DNA of 29,328 nucleotides from a virus, in the IMG/VR virus record IMGVR_UViG_3300028388_003071, positions 1 through 29,328 of that record; one strand, given 5' to 3'. Made by a program: the position numbers and the translations under genes. Of this stretch, positions 9,068-15,483 are shown one piece after another. A model generated the notes under the pieces. That model did no database searches and was not told where the DNA came from. It saw nothing but the letters and a program-made list of their open reading frames with translations. Every line of letters starts with the position of its first letter. Position 1 is the first letter of the stretch.

Positions 9068-9306
9068 AGATGTTCGCGATCCCAAACCCACGCATCATCA
9101 TAGGCGCTGCCTTGGTGGCCGGAGTTCTGGCCGCTTTCTGGTGGGTGTATGAGGAGGGCAAGGATGTCGGCAAGAAGGATGTCGTCGTCGAGATCGAGAA
9201 GGCCCGCACCGAGAGTGCCGAGGAAAAGGAGAAGATCGATGAAGAGGTCAGAGACCTTGATGACGAAGAGCTGCTTCGCCGCGCTCTTGATGCCGTTCGC
9301 CCTTAG
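9064..9306 (+). CDS. Inner-membrane spanin subunit (Rz-like, 80 aa)
   Basis: GTG 9064 overlaps the endolysin stop; an ATG at 9070 is an alternative start. One N-terminal transmembrane helix (~10-28, ending AAFWWVY) is followed by a charged Lys/Glu/Asp coiled coil to the C terminus. This is i-spanin architecture: anchored in the inner membrane and spanning the periplasm to contact an outer-membrane lipoprotein. The next gene starts inside its 3' end in another frame, as is typical for Rz/Rz1 pairs, which supports the call. Together they would fuse inner and outer membranes at the last step of lysis of a Gram-negative host. Confidence 0.7.
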   Translation: MKMFAIPNPRIIIGAALVAGVLAAFWWVYEEGKDVGKKDVVVEIEKARTESAEEKEKIDEEVRDLDDEELLRRALDAVRP

Positions 9307-9484
9307 CGCCTGCATGCAGGCACCAGCCGGGGACTTCTGCGACATCGCGCAGCCGGATGTGTATGCGTCCGATGAGGTGGTGGAGTTCTTGGTGCAGAAC
9401 GACCCGGACCATGTCCGGGCCGACCTTGCTGAGAATGAGTACGGGCGGGAGAACTGCCCGGCGTCTTGGTGGGCGGGACGCTAG
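9260..9484 (+). CDS. Outer-membrane spanin-like lipoprotein (Rz1-like, 74 aa)
   Basis: Starts at ATG 9260 within the i-spanin gene in another frame. The N-terminal signal MTKSCFAALLMPFALSAC ends in a lipobox (L-S-A-C, Cys18), predicting a lipoprotein of ~57 residues after processing. Two further cysteines (residues 26 and 67) could form a disulphide. It is not proline-rich like lambda Rz1, so the o-spanin call rests on the lipobox and gene overlap. The stop TAG (9482-9484) overlaps the stop of the convergent gene on the other strand. Confidence 0.65.
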   Translation: MTKSCFAALLMPFALSACMQAPAGDFCDIAQPDVYASDEVVEFLVQNDPDHVRADLAENEYGRENCPASWWAGR

Positions 9485-9633
9485 GTCTCTTTGAGCCAGT
9501 CGTTCAGGGCTGAGACCTGATCCTCAATGGTCTTCGCGCCCTTCAGCTTCTGCTCCAAAATCTCCTCCGTCGCTTTGATCTTGTCCCTCATCTCCTGCGG
9601 ACCCTTGATATCATCGAGGTTCTGTTTCGGCAT
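9481..9633 (-). CDS. Hypothetical small helical protein (50 aa)
   Basis: Starts MPKQNLDDIKGPQEMRDKIK and continues as a charged, almost entirely helix-prone sequence. GGAGG is placed 5 nt upstream of the ATG, which is strong support for expression. It is the last gene of the leftward recombination block, and its TAG overlaps the o-spanin TAG on the opposite strand. The composition resembles a small coiled-coil protein. No family recognised. Confidence 0.65.
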   Translation of the reverse strand: MPKQNLDDIKGPQEMRDKIKATEEILEQKLKGAKTIEDQVSALNDWLKET

Positions 9634-9654
9634 GGCGTCCTCCGTGGTTTAAGG

Positions 9655-9680
9655 GGGAGGGGCGTTGTGGCACCCCTCCC
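9655..9680 (-). terminator. GC hairpin after the 261-aa gene
   Basis: An 8-bp perfect stem (GGGAGGGG with CCCCTCCC; arms 9655-9662 and 9673-9680, 10-nt loop) lies just downstream of the stop at 9686. No T tract follows, so termination is uncertain; it may stabilise or process mRNA. A very similar hairpin occurs at 18979-19002. Confidence 0.45.
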
Positions 9681-9685
9681 TGCGC

Positions 9686-10471
9686 TCACATGGCCTGAGC
9701 CACCTCTTGAAGCGAGGAGATGAGCTTCTCAAGCTGGCCCTTCGATAGCTCAGGAGCGCTGTCCAGACCGGCGGTGTTCGCCGTCTTTCCGACAACCATC
9801 TTCACGCCCTCCCCATGGGGGCGGATCGATACAGGCACACCGCTCACGTCACCGTTGATGATGGTCGCGATCATCGGGCGTGCGATGATGAGCGGACTGG
9901 CCGGGGGTCGGTTCGAAGTGGGGGCGCTCGACTTCTTTGCGGCCCGCCGCACGATCTTTTGTGCACGCTTGCCACCATTCCCGCCCGCGCGGTTCCGCAC
10001 CTCGACCTTGTCGAGCGTTTGGGAGGCGTATGTGCGAATGTCATAGAGCCCAGCGATATGCTCAGCGATGCGCAGGCACCGACGCTGCACCGACATGCTC
10101 CCATCCTTGTAAGCCGCTGCAGCAGCCCGCCGGAAGGCCCCCTCGATCTGGTTCAGGGACGGGATTGGCTCCCCGCTGGGGCTGTTGGTGTAAAGTGCCG
10201 GGAACATGGTGGGCGGCATCTCGGCGATCAGGTCGGCGGGGTGCGGGGCCCTCAGGCTCTTGTTGTAGCGCCCGTTGCAGTTCCCGTTCGGGCGCACCGC
10301 GTATTTCACGGTCGGGCCCTCGGGATTGTCCGGGTTCCACGCAGTGACGTACGTGTGCGGGGCCAACCTGCCATCCGAGGTCACCAAGCGCCTCCCGTGG
10401 TAGACAACGTCACCACCTCGCGTGAGGTAGAACGTATTCTGCTTCATGTCGTCGATCAGAAAAATATCCAT
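9686..10471 (-). CDS. Hypothetical protein (261 aa)
   Basis: ATG at 10471 is chosen over a GTG at 10477 because GGAGG sits 5 nt before it. The protein starts MDIFLIDDMKQNTFYL, a beta-rich beginning with paired strands. A Pro/Asn-rich middle, an Ala/Arg helix near residues 115-130, a basic Arg/Lys stretch near 170-190 (a possible nucleic-acid contact) and a helical C terminus follow. It has its own promoter with operator-like palindromes (10495-10536), so it can be expressed apart from the block. I do not recognise the family. Confidence 0.7.
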   Translation of the reverse strand: MDIFLIDDMKQNTFYLTRGGDVVYHGRRLVTSDGRLAPHTYVTAWNPDNPEGPTVKYAVRPNGNCNGRYNKSLRAPHPADLIAEMPPTMFPALYTNSPSGEPIPSLNQIEGAFRRAAAAAYKDGSMSVQRRCLRIAEHIAGLYDIRTYASQTLDKVEVRNRAGGNGGKRAQKIVRRAAKKSSAPTSNRPPASPLIIARPMIATIINGDVSGVPVSIRPHGEGVKMVVGKTANTAGLDSAPELSKGQLEKLISSLQEVAQAM

Positions 10472-10494
10472 GTGCACCTCCAGTGCTGGTTAAG

Positions 10495-10536
10495 ACCTAG
10501 TGCTAGGTACTTAGCAGTAGACACTAGCAGTGTCAA
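10495..10536 (-). promoter_or_regulatory. Promoter with two operator-like palindromes
   Basis: On the minus strand a perfect -35 TTGACA (10536-10531) is followed at 17 nt by a weak -10 (TAAGTA). Overlapping it are ACACT-agc-AGTGT (10521-10533) and ACCTAG-tg-CTAGGT (10495-10508), both perfect inverted repeats. CTAG occurs four times in 10497-10544. The -35 uses the stop codon of the adjacent HTH gene. Autoregulation by that HTH protein is an attractive inference, not shown. Confidence 0.55.
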
Positions 10537-10823
10537 CAGTCTAGTGCGCCGATCACGAAGTTAGTGGTCACGCCAACGCGCGCGGCGATCTCCGACACGG
10601 TCAGATCGCTGGTGCGCGCAAGCTCCCTCACCCTCTCAGCCTTGGCCAGAGCTGCATCCCTGCGCTTGGGGTCGGCAGGTTTCTTCTCGCTGCTTCGGGT
10701 CATCTCGTTCTCGATGATCGCCCGGATGTACTTCGCGGTGTCGAAGTCACCCCTCGACTGCAGCTTGTCGGCCACCTCGCGGAGCATCTCCCTCGCCTTG
10801 GGGATGTCACTTTTCCTCGGCAT
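10533..10823 (-). CDS. Small protein with C-terminal helix-turn-helix (96 aa)
   Basis: ATG 10823 follows GAGGAGG with 7-nt spacing. The N-terminal two thirds are helical and very charged (Lys/Arg/Glu). The C terminus, about residues 70-95, reads as a helix-turn-helix with the core LTVSEIAARVGVTTNFVIGA. Such small HTH proteins act as transcriptional regulators or nucleoprotein adaptors. It overlaps the 57-aa gene upstream by 17 nt and its 3' end carries the -35 of the next promoter, whose palindromes are plausible targets. Fold assignment is by eye. Confidence 0.65.
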   Translation of the reverse strand: MPRKSDIPKAREMLREVADKLQSRGDFDTAKYIRAIIENEMTRSSEKKPADPKRRDAALAKAERVRELARTSDLTVSEIAARVGVTTNFVIGALDC

Positions 10824-10980
10824 GGCGGAGCCTCCTCTTCAGGTATGTCGCGACACGCTCGCGCAGCCTGCGGCTCTCCTCCTCCCAGAACTCGGAGTAC
10901 CTGATCTCGGCATCCACGGCAGCACGCTGCTTCTTGTACTTCTCCATGGCAATTCTCTTGATGTCTTCCTCTTCGGTCAT
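10807..10980 (-). CDS. Hypothetical charged small protein (57 aa)
   Basis: ATG at 10980 overlaps the nuclease gene's stop (ATGA), with AAGGAG 5 nt upstream. The product starts MTEEEDIKRIAMEKYKKQ and is a single long charged helix rich in Glu, Arg and Lys with a strongly basic C terminus. It overlaps the HTH gene by 17 nt, so all three genes are probably translationally coupled. No family recognised; a DNA- or protein-binding accessory of the nuclease is possible but speculative. Confidence 0.65.
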   Translation of the reverse strand: MTEEEDIKRIAMEKYKKQRAAVDAEIRYSEFWEEESRRLRERVATYLKRRLRHAEEK

Positions 10981-11423
10981 GACGGCTCCTTCAGCTTCTT
11001 GATGTAGGACGTAGGGATGAGAAACACGGGCTCGATGTCGGCAGGGTCACCGCGATCCTTTCGACCGGTCATCTGGACCTGCCACCCGGGCGATACCCAG
11101 TCGGGCCTGATGGCGAAACCATACAGCCCATCGTCAAAGCACCAGATCATGAGGATCGGCAGGCCTGAGACACGGGCGTAGTTCGCCATGTGAGCAGCCT
11201 TCTCGACAGCGAGGAACACCGTCTCGTACGTGTCGTGGCTGCAGTTCCGCCACTTGATCTCGGCGAGGGATCGCACCCTGCCGTCCTTGATGAGGGTCAG
11301 GTCGGCTTGATGGAACCGGTGGTTCTTCACGACCTCGTCCATGCCAAGCCTGTCGCGCAGGTCCTCGGCTATGGCGCGCTCACGCGCCTCGTCCTGATCG
11401 CTGACGTAGTCAGGCCTCGCCAT
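10977..11423 (-). CDS. Predicted PD-(D/E)XK-fold nuclease (148 aa)
   Basis: Residues 38-59 carry D41-x13-E55-I-K57 (in HQADLTL and SLAEIKWRN), matching the D...(E)xK catalytic core of PD-(D/E)XK nucleases. Strand-like segments flank it, and E20 in the first helix could be the conserved N-terminal acid. The C-terminal half is beta-rich. Small phage enzymes of this superfamily include Holliday-junction and structure-specific endonucleases; the exact substrate is unknown. It overlaps the upstream gene by 14 nt and has no strong SD, implying coupling. It sits in the recombination block, in addition to the larger exonuclease at 14527. Confidence 0.65.
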   Translation of the reverse strand: MARPDYVSDQDEARERAIAEDLRDRLGMDEVVKNHRFHQADLTLIKDGRVRSLAEIKWRNCSHDTYETVFLAVEKAAHMANYARVSGLPILMIWCFDDGLYGFAIRPDWVSPGWQVQMTGRKDRGDPADIEPVFLIPTSYIKKLKEPS

Positions 11424-11703
11424 GCTTCCATCCAGCGAGGAGGATATCCAACTGATCCTTCGGGGCCCCTAGCGAGGGGCGGCTCAGCACCCCTTTCATC
11501 CGCGACCCGTCATAGACGTAGGCCACAGCATCCCACTTGCGAGTTGCCGCTGTAGAGGCGCCCTCACGGGGCTGCGGCTTGCGCTGGATGATCCACTGCC
11601 AGTCCTGCCTGCACCGGATCACCCGCCACGCATCGGTCGAGACCACCGTCCCGGGATAATTCTCCGCCAGCTCACTCACCTGTCTCACCCTCATGGTAGG
11701 CAT
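11410..11703 (-). CDS. Hypothetical protein (97 aa)
   Basis: ATG 11703 (MPTM) or a second ATG at 11694 could start it; neither has a clear SD, and both overlap the tail of the 42-aa gene. The predicted product is a mixed alpha/beta protein with a Trp-rich central strand (WQWIIQRK), a Pro/Arg linker and a C-terminal helix. It overlaps the nuclease start by 14 nt. Function unknown. Confidence 0.6.
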   Translation of the reverse strand: MPTMRVRQVSELAENYPGTVVSTDAWRVIRCRQDWQWIIQRKPQPREGASTAATRKWDAVAYVYDGSRMKGVLSRPSLGAPKDQLDILLAGWKHGEA

Positions 11704-11800
11704 CTACCACCGCCCTCGCCGAGTGCCCGATGCTATCCGGGTCACAGGCGAACACGAAGAACGCCATGAACAGTAAAAGCCCTATCGTGTCGTTACCCAT
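11672..11800 (-). CDS. Micro membrane protein (42 aa)
   Basis: ATG 11800 follows GGAGA with a 6-7 nt gap. Residues 5-19 (TIGLLLFMAFFVFAC) form one transmembrane helix ending in a cysteine, so either a single-span membrane peptide or an atypical lipoprotein signal (F-A-C). The tail is acidic and polar. Overlaps both neighbours. A membrane peptide inside a recombination block is unexpected; role unknown. Confidence 0.5.
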   Translation of the reverse strand: MGNDTIGLLLFMAFFVFACDPDSIGHSARAVVDAYHEGETGE

Positions 11801-12278
11801 CTCGTCTCTCCGTCTTTGATCTGTGTGGGTTCTGGGATCGCCACACCTCGAACTCTGCCTTGACCTCTTCGAGAAGTTTCTGCGCCCTCTCATCATTGGC
11901 AAGGTCGCTTCGGCTCTGCACGCCCAGAAGATCGCGCAGGCCATTGGCGGTGTACATCACCGGGTCACGCTCGACCTCACCGGCACCGGCGTACCCCGCC
12001 GCCACCATAAACTGCTGGAACGCTTCGTTCCTGCACAGCATCCCAGCGGATTGAACTGCTCGCTTACCGAGCTCCGTGGCCGGGTCGATGGCTGGCTCGT
12101 CGTTGTCGTCCAGCTTCACCATCGCGATCTGGTAACGGGACCCCACCCAGTCGGTCATCAGCTGCCGGGGCATGTCGCTCGGATGGATCGCGAGACGCAG
12201 GATCATCCCGTCCTTCGTCTGGCTGAGGCTGGTCTTCACCGCCTCAAACGAAATGGCTGCGTCTCGTGGGTCCTTCAC
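11793..12278 (-). CDS. Conserved phage hypothetical protein (161 aa)
   Basis: GTG start at 12278 overlaps the previous TGA (GTGA), so translation is coupled. The N-terminal ~60 residues are beta-rich and contain ILRLAIHPSDMP and GSRYQIAMVKL, a pattern I associate with small phage proteins found near exonuclease and annealing genes. The rest is helical (GKRAVQSAGMLCRNEAFQQF) with an acidic tail. This suggests a recombination- or replication-linked accessory protein. No catalytic residues identified. Confidence 0.65.
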   Translation of the reverse strand: MKDPRDAAISFEAVKTSLSQTKDGMILRLAIHPSDMPRQLMTDWVGSRYQIAMVKLDDNDEPAIDPATELGKRAVQSAGMLCRNEAFQQFMVAAGYAGAGEVERDPVMYTANGLRDLLGVQSRSDLANDERAQKLLEEVKAEFEVWRSQNPHRSKTERRDG

Positions 12279-12559
12279 TTGTCCGTCACCTTTCCTGTGG
12301 CCTTCGTCGTCTCCGTCGCATCGATGCTGTCGATGGTGTAGTTCTGGTGGTTCTGGGCGTGGAAGTAGTTCGGTGCGTACCGCGCCTCTCTGATCCGAGC
12401 GAACTCCTTGGCTTGCTCTGGGTTCAGCGCCCGCACCCGGCGCACCTTGGTGTACGAAACCTTGAGGGTCACGTCGTACCCCGAGCCCTGCAGGTACTCG
12501 GCCCGTCCCTCAAGCTTGTCTGACTTCGCGGCCAGTTCTTTGATGTCATCGGTCGGCAT
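12275..12559 (-). CDS. Hypothetical protein (94 aa)
   Basis: The frame is open further upstream, but ATG 12559 (MPTDDIKELAAKSDKLEGRA) is chosen because GGAAAG precedes it and the upstream part is antisense to nothing real but overlaps the HNH gene. The product is an N-terminal helix, then an alternating beta segment (YDVTLKVSYTKV) and a polar, Asn/Gln/Thr-rich C terminus. It overlaps the HNH gene by 14 nt and the 161-aa gene by 4 nt. Function unknown. Confidence 0.6.
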   Translation of the reverse strand: MPTDDIKELAAKSDKLEGRAEYLQGSGYDVTLKVSYTKVRRVRALNPEQAKEFARIREARYAPNYFHAQNHQNYTIDSIDATETTKATGKVTDK

Positions 12560-12818
12560 ATTCTTTCCAGTTCTGTTTCGCCCACCCCTTGGGATCGACG
12601 CCTTTGATGTCCCACCATGTCTGCTCATCACCGTACCGGTGAAGCGCATCATGGCACTCGAAGCAAAGGGGAACAGTCCACTCGTCGCCAACCTTGAGAC
12701 CCTGACCCGCAGCCTCCACCATCTTCAGGTGGTGGGCGTGGGCGGATGGCCCTCCACATGACAGGCAGTTGTTCCCCCTGACATTCTTTAGATATCCCTT
12801 GTCACGCACATTCGCCAC
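12546..12818 (-). CDS. HNH-type zinc protein, Ref/DUF968-like (90 aa)
   Basis: C18-x2-C21 near the N terminus, then H27, H29, H30, and a second knuckle VPLCFECHDALH (C52, C55, H56, H60), followed by GDEQTWWDIKGVDP. This arrangement matches small HNH-nuclease-fold phage proteins such as RecA-dependent Ref and DUF968, thought to cut DNA during recombination. The start is GTG 12818 without a clear SD, 8 nt after the upstream stop; reinitiation is likely. The dispersed AAAAACTC motif (12821-12828) lies in this junction. Nuclease activity is inferred from the fold only. Confidence 0.75.
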   Translation of the reverse strand: MANVRDKGYLKNVRGNNCLSCGGPSAHAHHLKMVEAAGQGLKVGDEWTVPLCFECHDALHRYGDEQTWWDIKGVDPKGWAKQNWKEYADR

Positions 12819-12826
12819 AAAAAAAC

Positions 12827-13282
12827 TCAGCCGAGTTGCTGCGACATGACGATGACCTCAAGGTTTTTCACCTCTGTCTCCTTGAACTCAAAGCCAGCAG
12901 ACTTGGCGGCGTTGACCGCATCCAAGAGAGCCTTCGGGCCGGGGTCGCCCCTCACGAAGTGCTTCTGGACAGTGTCGGCATGAGCCGCCCAGCTGAGATT
13001 TTTGCTCACTCCTGTGATCTGCATCTTCACCATCTGCACCCTCCCCCCCGAGTGCTCTACGGAGTAGTCGGTGCTCAGCGTCAGGTGGTGGGCGTCGTCC
13101 TCAAGGTTGTACGAGATACTGATATCGACGATGGGTCTGGGCGCCGGTCCATTCGTGATCGTTGACCATTGGTCGTTTACGGTCAGCTGATCGAGACCGG
13201 TGCCCAGACTGCCGATACTATTGCGAGTGGCAGAGGTGCCTTGGTCCATCATCCCTTGAAAAGCTGTTCCAAAAATTCCCAT
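12827..13282 (-). CDS. Hypothetical protein (151 aa)
   Basis: ATG 13282 is preceded by GAGGAGAGAG. The first 45 residues are Gly/Ser/Thr/Asn-rich and probably flexible. The middle alternates strands (VDISISYNL, HHLTLSTDYSVE, VQMVKMQITGV), and the C-terminal third holds a helix and a final strand (NLEVIVMSQQ). It sits between the SSB-tailed protein and the HNH protein, so a role in the same DNA-processing set is plausible. Family not recognised. Confidence 0.65.
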   Translation of the reverse strand: MGIFGTAFQGMMDQGTSATRNSIGSLGTGLDQLTVNDQWSTITNGPAPRPIVDISISYNLEDDAHHLTLSTDYSVEHSGGRVQMVKMQITGVSKNLSWAAHADTVQKHFVRGDPGPKALLDAVNAAKSAGFEFKETEVKNLEVIVMSQQLG

Positions 13283-13293
13283 TGGCTCTCTCC

Positions 13294-13611
13294 TCAGAAG
13301 GGGATTTCGTCGTCGATGTTCGGGGCGGGGGTGTTGACGACCTGATGCCCGCTACGCGAGGCACCCTGAAGCTCACGAGGCCTCTCGGGCTCAAGCTTGC
13401 CGGAGAAGAACTCACCCTCGACACGGGGCGATTGCTTCGACCACTGCGCCAAACGCATCTTGGCCTCCTTGCCCTCATCGAGCTGCTGCTGCAGCCACCG
13501 CACCGTCTCTGGGCTCACGGTCATGGTCCCGGTGTGGGACGGGGCGTTCGGGTTCTGGGCTTTCTTGTTCGGGAAGACGACGTACGTGTCGCCGTTGTCG
13601 TACTGTGCCAT
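13294..13611 (-). CDS. Candidate ssDNA-binding protein with SSB-type C-terminal tip (105 aa)
   Basis: GGAGG sits 5 nt before ATG 13611. The protein ends in IDDEIPF, nearly identical to the acidic DDDIPF tip by which bacterial SSB recruits partner proteins; a disordered Pro/Gly/Ser linker precedes it. The N-terminal ~75 residues contain beta-strand segments (TYVVFPNKK, HTGTMTV) and a Gln/Lys helix, but no obvious classical OB-fold signature. Located two genes after the annealing protein in the same operon, it would coat single strands or recruit host SSB-interacting proteins. Confidence 0.6.
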   Translation of the reverse strand: MAQYDNGDTYVVFPNKKAQNPNAPSHTGTMTVSPETVRWLQQQLDEGKEAKMRLAQWSKQSPRVEGEFFSGKLEPERPRELQGASRSGHQVVNTPAPNIDDEIPF

Positions 13612-13620
13612 GCTGGCCTC

Positions 13621-13902
13621 CTAATGCTTGGTGCTTTCCACGGCTTCTTCCGCTGCCACCTCGGTCGCGGCGTCGTCGTGGATTTTCTTCAGGTCATCGA
13701 AGTTCCTGTCGAGTTGATCGAGCAGGTTCTGCTTCGACACGCCGCCCTCGGCGGCAACAAGGCTGAGCGCAATGCTCAGGGTCGTCACTGCGTACCCCAC
13801 CGGATTGTGCCCGGTGTCCATGCCTAGCTGCATGCTCGTGTCGATGAGTTCGTAGACGTGCTCCCCGTCCACGGTGATCTTGACGAGCGTCTCATCAGTC
13901 AT
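13621..13902 (-). CDS. Hypothetical protein (93 aa)
   Basis: The frame extends upstream, but ATG 13902 (MTDETLVKITVDGEHVYELI) with GGAG ~10 nt before it is the better start and overlaps the annealing gene by 8 nt. The product starts with a short beta hairpin, then a hydrophobic Ala/Leu/Ser helix (YAVTTLSIALSLVAA) and an acidic helical tail with many Asp and Glu. Probably a soluble small helical protein of the recombination operon. Function unknown. Confidence 0.6.
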   Translation of the reverse strand: MTDETLVKITVDGEHVYELIDTSMQLGMDTGHNPVGYAVTTLSIALSLVAAEGGVSKQNLLDQLDRNFDDLKKIHDDAATEVAAEEAVESTKH

Positions 13903-14530
13903 TCTGGATGATCTCCTGCTTGCGCTTCTTGAAGGCAGCAAGGACCTCGCCGTATGCGGTGCCCCCTTCGGCCTTCATGATCTCGACTGCGGTTGTGTTC
14001 TTCCGCCAGAAGTCTTCGAGCTTCTGGTTCGTGTTCATCGTCGGGATGAACTCGTGGAAAATCTTGGCGATGACCTCAACGCCAGTTCCCTGCTTCTTCT
14101 CGCCATCCGGCCCGACGATCTCTGCAACCTTCGGCAGTGGTGGCAGGTCTTCACCCGCGTAAATGTACGCGCCCAGCCCAAGGTACGAGATCGCCTTGGC
14201 AAGGCAGCGCTGCAGCGCGGTGTTCACGTGGAAGGCCGAGGGGCTCTGGATCGGCTTGTTGCTGTAATCCAGAACCGGGAACACCTCGGTGGCAGATTGA
14301 TCCGATGCCGTCACGGTCACCACCACGTAGGCGGTGCCGGTGTCAGGGTCCTTGAAGAAGGGCAGGCCCGTCGCCTCATTCTGGTGCTTCGTGAACTTCG
14401 CGTCGGGGTAGTTGTCCTTCAGCGTGGACCACGCCCACGCCCATGACAGGTACGTGTACCCGTTCTTGTCCTCGGTGTGCTTCGACACGTCGATCCGAGA
14501 GAGCTTCTCCCATACGGTTTCCTTGGTCAT
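13895..14530 (-). CDS. Single-strand annealing protein, DUF1071/Sak type (211 aa)
   Basis: Anneals complementary single strands during phage recombination and replication. The family signature is clear: WEKLSRIDVSKHTEDKNGY then TYLSWAWAW at ~27-35, a central beta region, and RCLAKAISYLGLGAYIYAGE (~130-150). The C-terminal third is a helical lysine-rich region. The open frame extends to 14623, but ATG 14530 overlaps the exonuclease stop (ATGA), the expected coupling of an exonuclease/annealing pair. A Rad52-like fold is known for related annealing proteins; DNA-contact residues were not assigned. Confidence 0.85.
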   Translation of the reverse strand: MTKETVWEKLSRIDVSKHTEDKNGYTYLSWAWAWSTLKDNYPDAKFTKHQNEATGLPFFKDPDTGTAYVVVTVTASDQSATEVFPVLDYSNKPIQSPSAFHVNTALQRCLAKAISYLGLGAYIYAGEDLPPLPKVAEIVGPDGEKKQGTGVEVIAKIFHEFIPTMNTNQKLEDFWRKNTTAVEIMKAEGGTAYGEVLAAFKKRKQEIIQND

Positions 14531-15417
14531 TCGATTTGTGTCTCCATCTGTGTCATTTCCTGCTGCTCCTTGATCGCCTTGAACTGCTCGCAGAAATCCT
14601 TGAACTGGCACCAGTCCTCGCACCTGACCTGTACCCCCGGGCGGTACTCGACGTGGTCCATGCCACTGACCTTCTCTGCGGCCTCACGTGTCGGGTGAAG
14701 GGACAGGGCTGCCTTCCTGCGCACGGTCCTTGCCGCCCACACGTCCGCCCTCGCCCATCGGTCTTCGCTCGTGCAGTGGACGATCTCTCCGGTCCTGTCA
14801 AAGAGGGCCTGTGCATCCTGATGCAGCTGCACCCTGCGTGACAGGTACGACATGATCTTGATCTCGGGCCATGATGGCACAGGGATCACAACCATCGGGG
14901 TCTGGGGGTATCCCTCGACCTCCCTCGCCTTGGCTGCGATCCAGTCGCGAATGATAACGATGATCTTCGCCTTCGGCCAATGCCCGTATTCCTGCGCATA
15001 GAGCCAGCGGTACAGGTTGAGTTGCTGCGACCACTCGGCCTTCTCATCGACCACGGCACGTGCTGCTGCGAGCTTGTAGTCGTAGATCGTGACGCCCTGC
15101 GCGCCGCTCTCAGCCCTGTCGATCTGCCCACTGATCGACCAGCCCATGTGCTCCGAGAAAATCCTCTCCTCCTTCACGATGTCGGATGGGTCGTCGCCGT
15201 GCTCCATCAGCTTGTGCATCGCAGTACCGAGCAGCGCGAACAGGCGCCTCGACACGTCGATCTTGGCCTCATGCCCATGCTTCTGGTTCATGATGCGCAT
15301 ACGCGGCGGGCCGATCAGGCCCGTCACGGAAATATCTGCACCACCTGCGTCGTACTCATCTGAGTTCACGGCTGCCACGACGGCAGGAGGAAGGTTCAAG
15401 TCGTTCGTGTATATCAT
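14527..15417 (-). CDS. RecB/Cas4-like PD-(D/E)XK exonuclease (296 aa)
   Basis: Likely resects DNA ends to make the single strands used by the annealing protein encoded next. The motifs are in order: GTAMH (H68), E83/E84, GQID (D100), YDYK (D113, K115) and QQLNLYRWL (131-139), the full RecB-family nuclease set. The C terminus has C266-x3-C270-x5-C276, and with C215 these could bind an iron-sulphur cluster as in AddB/Cas4; this is inferred. First gene of the leftward block; no strong SD before ATG 15417, so translation may start on a short leader from the promoter region 15418-15483. Confidence 0.85.
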   Translation of the reverse strand: MIYTNDLNLPPAVVAAVNSDEYDAGGADISVTGLIGPPRMRIMNQKHGHEAKIDVSRRLFALLGTAMHKLMEHGDDPSDIVKEERIFSEHMGWSISGQIDRAESGAQGVTIYDYKLAAARAVVDEKAEWSQQLNLYRWLYAQEYGHWPKAKIIVIIRDWIAAKAREVEGYPQTPMVVIPVPSWPEIKIMSYLSRRVQLHQDAQALFDRTGEIVHCTSEDRWARADVWAARTVRRKAALSLHPTREAAEKVSGMDHVEYRPGVQVRCEDWCQFKDFCEQFKAIKEQQEMTQMETQIE

Positions 15418-15483
15418 CTGTCAGCCTGTACCAGTATCAGCTAACCTATCACCTGCGACACGTTATGCAAGGAGAATTTAACA
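15418..15483. promoter_or_regulatory. Divergent promoter region between exonuclease and rusA
   Basis: This 66-bp gap is the only space between the leftward recombination block and rightward rusA. Leftward TTGCAT (15470-15465) with TAGGTT 16 nt on is a weak promoter candidate; I cannot resolve a rightward -10. TATCA is repeated directly at 15435-15439 and 15447-15451, 12 bp apart, a possible operator. AAGGAG (15469-15474) is the rusA SD. Confidence 0.5.

Noticed and set aside
9815-10564. 249-codon plus-strand frame opposite the 261-aa gene
   Set aside because: No SD; it runs antisense through two well-supported minus-strand genes and the promoter between them.
10533-10823. HTH protein as a lysogeny repressor
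   Set aside because: No integrase, attachment site or Cro-like divergent partner; a local regulator is the safer reading.
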